Part shown: in pieces, positions 32,105 through 34,010 of the stretch
How the letters are laid out: each line of letters starts with the position of its first letter
Numbering within the stretch: the stretch's first letter is position 1
NCBI GenBank assembly: GCA_024276905.1
Contig: JAJRWF010000070.1
Location: 1-34,010, forward strand
Source of the DNA: Deltaproteobacteria bacterium
Lineage (GTDB): Bacteria; Desulfobacterota; Desulfuromonadia; Desulfuromonadales; Geopsychrobacteraceae
Length of the DNA stretch: 34,010 bases
Reading direction: 5' to 3'
Translations under genes and position numbers: made by a program
Notes under the pieces: model-generated
Told to the model about the DNA's origin: nothing
What the model saw: only the letters and a program-made list of their open reading frames with translations
Databases searched by the model: none

Positions 32105-34010
32105 TCACGGGTTCAGCAGCAGCCAGAGGGTCAGCCCGCCACAAGCTGCGGCGGCAGCAAGCAACAGGCTGGTCGTCAATCCGTAGCTGCGGGTCAATTT
32201 GGCTTCTGTCGCCGTTTCGGCAATGACAAATGGAATTCCCCGCTGGCGCGGTTTTCCGATCACAACCTGCTCTTGCTGGGCTTTGCGCCGGTTACTGGCC
32301 GCAAGGTCTTCGTGAAGCAGTTGCTCATCCACATCGTCACGAGCGACCTGCCATTCCTTTTCGTCAAGTCGTCCATCCGCATTGGTGTCGTAGCGGGCTC
32401 GTTCGTGCGGAGTCTGTTTGATTTTGCGCAGGGCTTCGGCACGGCGTTGTCGGCGATCCGGCCTCTTCTCTTTTCTGACCCGCGCTTCGCCGAGGACATA
32501 GATCAGGGCCCCGTCGTAGATCATCTCTTCGACCCATTTTTCATCGGCGGTACTGAATCCACCGAAGGCCGCAGCGCCCTCTTCGAAACTCTCTTGCCGA
32601 TGCCCGGCTTTCACGTTCGCAGCACTTGGGTCGATACTGACCCGACCGGTGTCGTCTTCGACCCAGAAGGGCACATGGCCGCTGCTGGTGAGACTGTTGA
32701 TAACCCAGTTGTTTTTATGATTGCGCTTGTATCTGGTCAAGCGATAGTAAATACAGGCGATCTGGGTCATGGGCGAAATAAGGGCATATTGACGACGCGC
32801 AGTGCCACTAACTTCAACCCGGCCCATGGCGATTGAGCGGATCTTGCTGGTCGGAGTGTTCTCGATCAGTCGTTTCAGTTTCAGTAGCCGAAAGCTGCCG
32901 ATCAGAAAACTGGCCGCCAGCAAGCCGCTGATCAGACCGGAGGAAAAAGCTTTGGCTGCCAGAGGGGCGAGCCAGCCGTTACGCGTGCCGAAATGGGTCA
33001 CCAGTCCGACCAGTAATAGCAGGAGAATCCCGGCAATAGCCCGCGGGTTGGTCCAGATGTTGTGGTGTAGTACATCCGGCGGGGCGGGCAGGTTTTGGGC
33101 TGGAATATCGGGGGCGGACTTTTTCCTCGCAGGGTCGTTTTCCCGAGATACGCTGTCATCGATTCCCTGCACGAAAGGCAGGTTGGCGGCCAGTTCCGGA
33201 CTGCTTGCGGCCAGCAGTCCGGCCGCTGCAGCCGCAATGTTTTTTGCGTCGGAAACTTTAATCGTTTGTGTTCGCAGCCGGTCGATATCGGTCTGCAGCC
33301 AGGCGTAGCGGGTCAGGTTGCGCAGGTTCTTTTTCAGCCCCTCAAGGTTCCCTTCTTTGGTTGGCAAGAGGCTGGCCCCAGGCAGTGGGGAAAGACCAAA
33401 GTGCATATCTGTTCGAGAATGGTCGGCGTATTCGCAGGCCAGTTCGGCCAGCTTAAGCAGGTTCTGGCCGCTGCTCAGGGTTGCGCGCTCACCAAGTCCA
33501 CGATGATCAAACTTTCCAGGCAGGGTGCGGACTGCGGCCTGTGGGTTGCCGTCCTTATCCAGCAGGTAGATATCGAGTACCGGTTGTCCCTGAAGAATGA
33601 TGCGGCGGGTTTTTTCCTGTGCCAGCCCGGTGTTTTCCGTGGTTCCGCGATAGCGATGGGCAGACAGGATCAGGTTGAGGCTTCGTTCTGCCAGCTGGCC
33701 GGAAAGATCAGCCAGCAGGATCAGCAGTCGGGCACCGCGGTGAAGCACAAGTTGTTTTTCGCGGCCATAGAGGCATAACTTGTTGTCATGAGCTTCGATG
33801 CGGATCAGTAAAAAAGGGGCAAAACGCAAGCGGGTCGGAGTCAGAGAATAGCCCTGGACACCATAATCCGCCAGGGTTCGGGTTATCTGCGCCAGCTGAT
33901 CTAAAGGTCCCCTGGTGAGCAGTGCCTGTCCTTGTCCCAGAAGGCGTTGACGGCAATTGTACGCGTCAAGTTTATACCTGGAGGCCAGTATCTTTAGCAG
34001 CGCAGGCAGC
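32105..34010 (-). CDS. GIDE-like membrane protein with EF-hand motif (5' end beyond window)
   Basis: The frame is open to the right edge (34009), giving at least 634 residues; calling a start at TTG 33829 would be an artefact. Membrane segments lie in the middle (about 330-385) and at the C-terminus. Between them is a GIDE-like domain (SPMTQIACIYYRLTRYKRNH, then VPFWVEDDTGRVSIDP). A single EF-hand-like loop DTNADGRLDEKE follows (about residue 545). The N-terminal 300 residues are unrecognised. GIDE domains, first known in a eukaryotic E3 ligase (MUL1), occur in bacteria next to LemA; no RING finger is visible. The function is unknown, presumably a membrane complex with LemA. Confidence 0.75.
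   Translation of the reverse strand, partial: LPALLKILASRYKLDAYNCRQRLLGQGQALLTRGPLDQLAQITRTLADYGVQGYSLTPTRLRFAPFLLIRIEAHDNKLCLYGREKQLVLHRGARLLILLADLSGQLAERSLNLILSAHRYRGTTENTGLAQEKTRRIILQGQPVLDIYLLDKDGNPQAAVRTLPGKFDHRGLGERATLSSGQNLLKLAELACEYADHSRTDMHFGLSPLPGASLLPTKEGNLEGLKKNLRNLTRYAWLQTDIDRLRTQTIKVSDAKNIAAAAAGLLAASSPELAANLPFVQGIDDSVSRENDPARKKSAPDIPAQNLPAPPDVLHHNIWTNPRAIAGILLLLLVGLVTHFGTRNGWLAPLAAKAFSSGLISGLLAASFLIGSFRLLKLKRLIENTPTSKIRSIAMGRVEVSGTARRQYALISPMTQIACIYYRLTRYKRNHKNNWVINSLTSSGHVPFWVEDDTGRVSIDPSAANVKAGHRQESFEEGAAAFGGFSTADEKWVEEMIYDGALIYVLGEARVRKEKRPDRRQRRAEALRKIKQTPHERARYDTNADGRLDEKEWQVARDDVDEQLLHEDLAASNRRKAQQEQVVIGKPRQRGIPFVIAETATEAKLTRSYGLTTSLLLAAAAACGGLTLWLLLNP

Noticed and set aside
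33827-33829. TTG as start of the GIDE-like protein
   Set aside because: The frame has no stop between there and the window edge, so the gene is simply truncated by the window.
1-34010. tRNA, rRNA, insertion sequences, phage attachment sites
   Set aside because: No tRNA cloverleaf, rRNA segment, transposase or integrase reading frame was seen.

Overview
The window looks like chromosome of a Desulfuromonadales-type bacterium (Geobacter/Desulfuromonas/Pelobacter relatives). This is inferred from gene content: two very large multihaem c-type cytochromes, a GEMM-family cyclic-dinucleotide riboswitch, a selenocysteine-containing SelD, and single-domain deltaproteobacterial-style proteins. No database search was possible.

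Layout. (1) 1-1400: a sparse region with a small Cys-rich protein (445-714), two sets of inverted repeats, a strong sigma-54-like promoter match (944-959) and a GEMM-I riboswitch (about 1172-1286) whose 3' end overlaps a perfect intrinsic terminator (1278-1313). (2) 1400-14733: one co-directional block that reads as an electron-transfer conduit. It holds a membrane-anchored ferredoxin/FAD-NAD(P) oxidoreductase, an exported Sel1/ankyrin protein, a TPR-b-type cytochrome membrane protein, a 21-haem cytochrome, a SPOR-like protein, a SPOR-fused 38-haem cytochrome built from 276-bp tandem repeats, a small exported protein, and a SPOR/TPR/beta-barrel outer-membrane protein. A NapH-like polyferredoxin follows after two hairpins. 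(3) 16008-22479: housekeeping genes. They include a class I amidotransferase, ilvB behind a textbook branched-chain leader-peptide attenuator, a hydrolase, a Nudix enzyme, a YeiP/EfpL-type EF-P paralogue, an RRM protein and a class IV aminotransferase.

(4) 22578-25171: two adjacent mercury-type operons, each starting with a MerR-type promoter (20-bp spacer, GTAC-N4-GTAC operator). The first encodes MerR, MerT, a small [2Fe-2S]-type metallochaperone, a GDCCVxC protein and MerF. The metallochaperone gene has an in-frame TGA followed by a near-perfect bSECIS-like hairpin, so it is probably a selenoprotein missed by normal gene calling. The second operon starts with an internally deleted merR remnant, followed by a MerC-like membrane protein and a thioredoxin-like protein. 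No merA or merB is in the window. (5) 25193-28448: a Cys/Met-metabolism PLP enzyme (minus strand), then selD with in-frame TGA (Sec18), then a TauE/SafE permease. (6) 28512-34010, mostly minus strand: a cytochrome c lipoprotein, an XRE-cupin regulator, a thioesterase, a small Zn-ribbon-like protein, a J-domain protein, LemA and a GIDE-like membrane protein that runs off the right edge.

The most notable points are the probable selenoprotein metallochaperone inside a mercury-handling operon, close to a selenoprotein SelD, and the riboswitch- and probably sigma-54-controlled multihaem conduit in which one SPOR-like module recurs in three consecutive parts.
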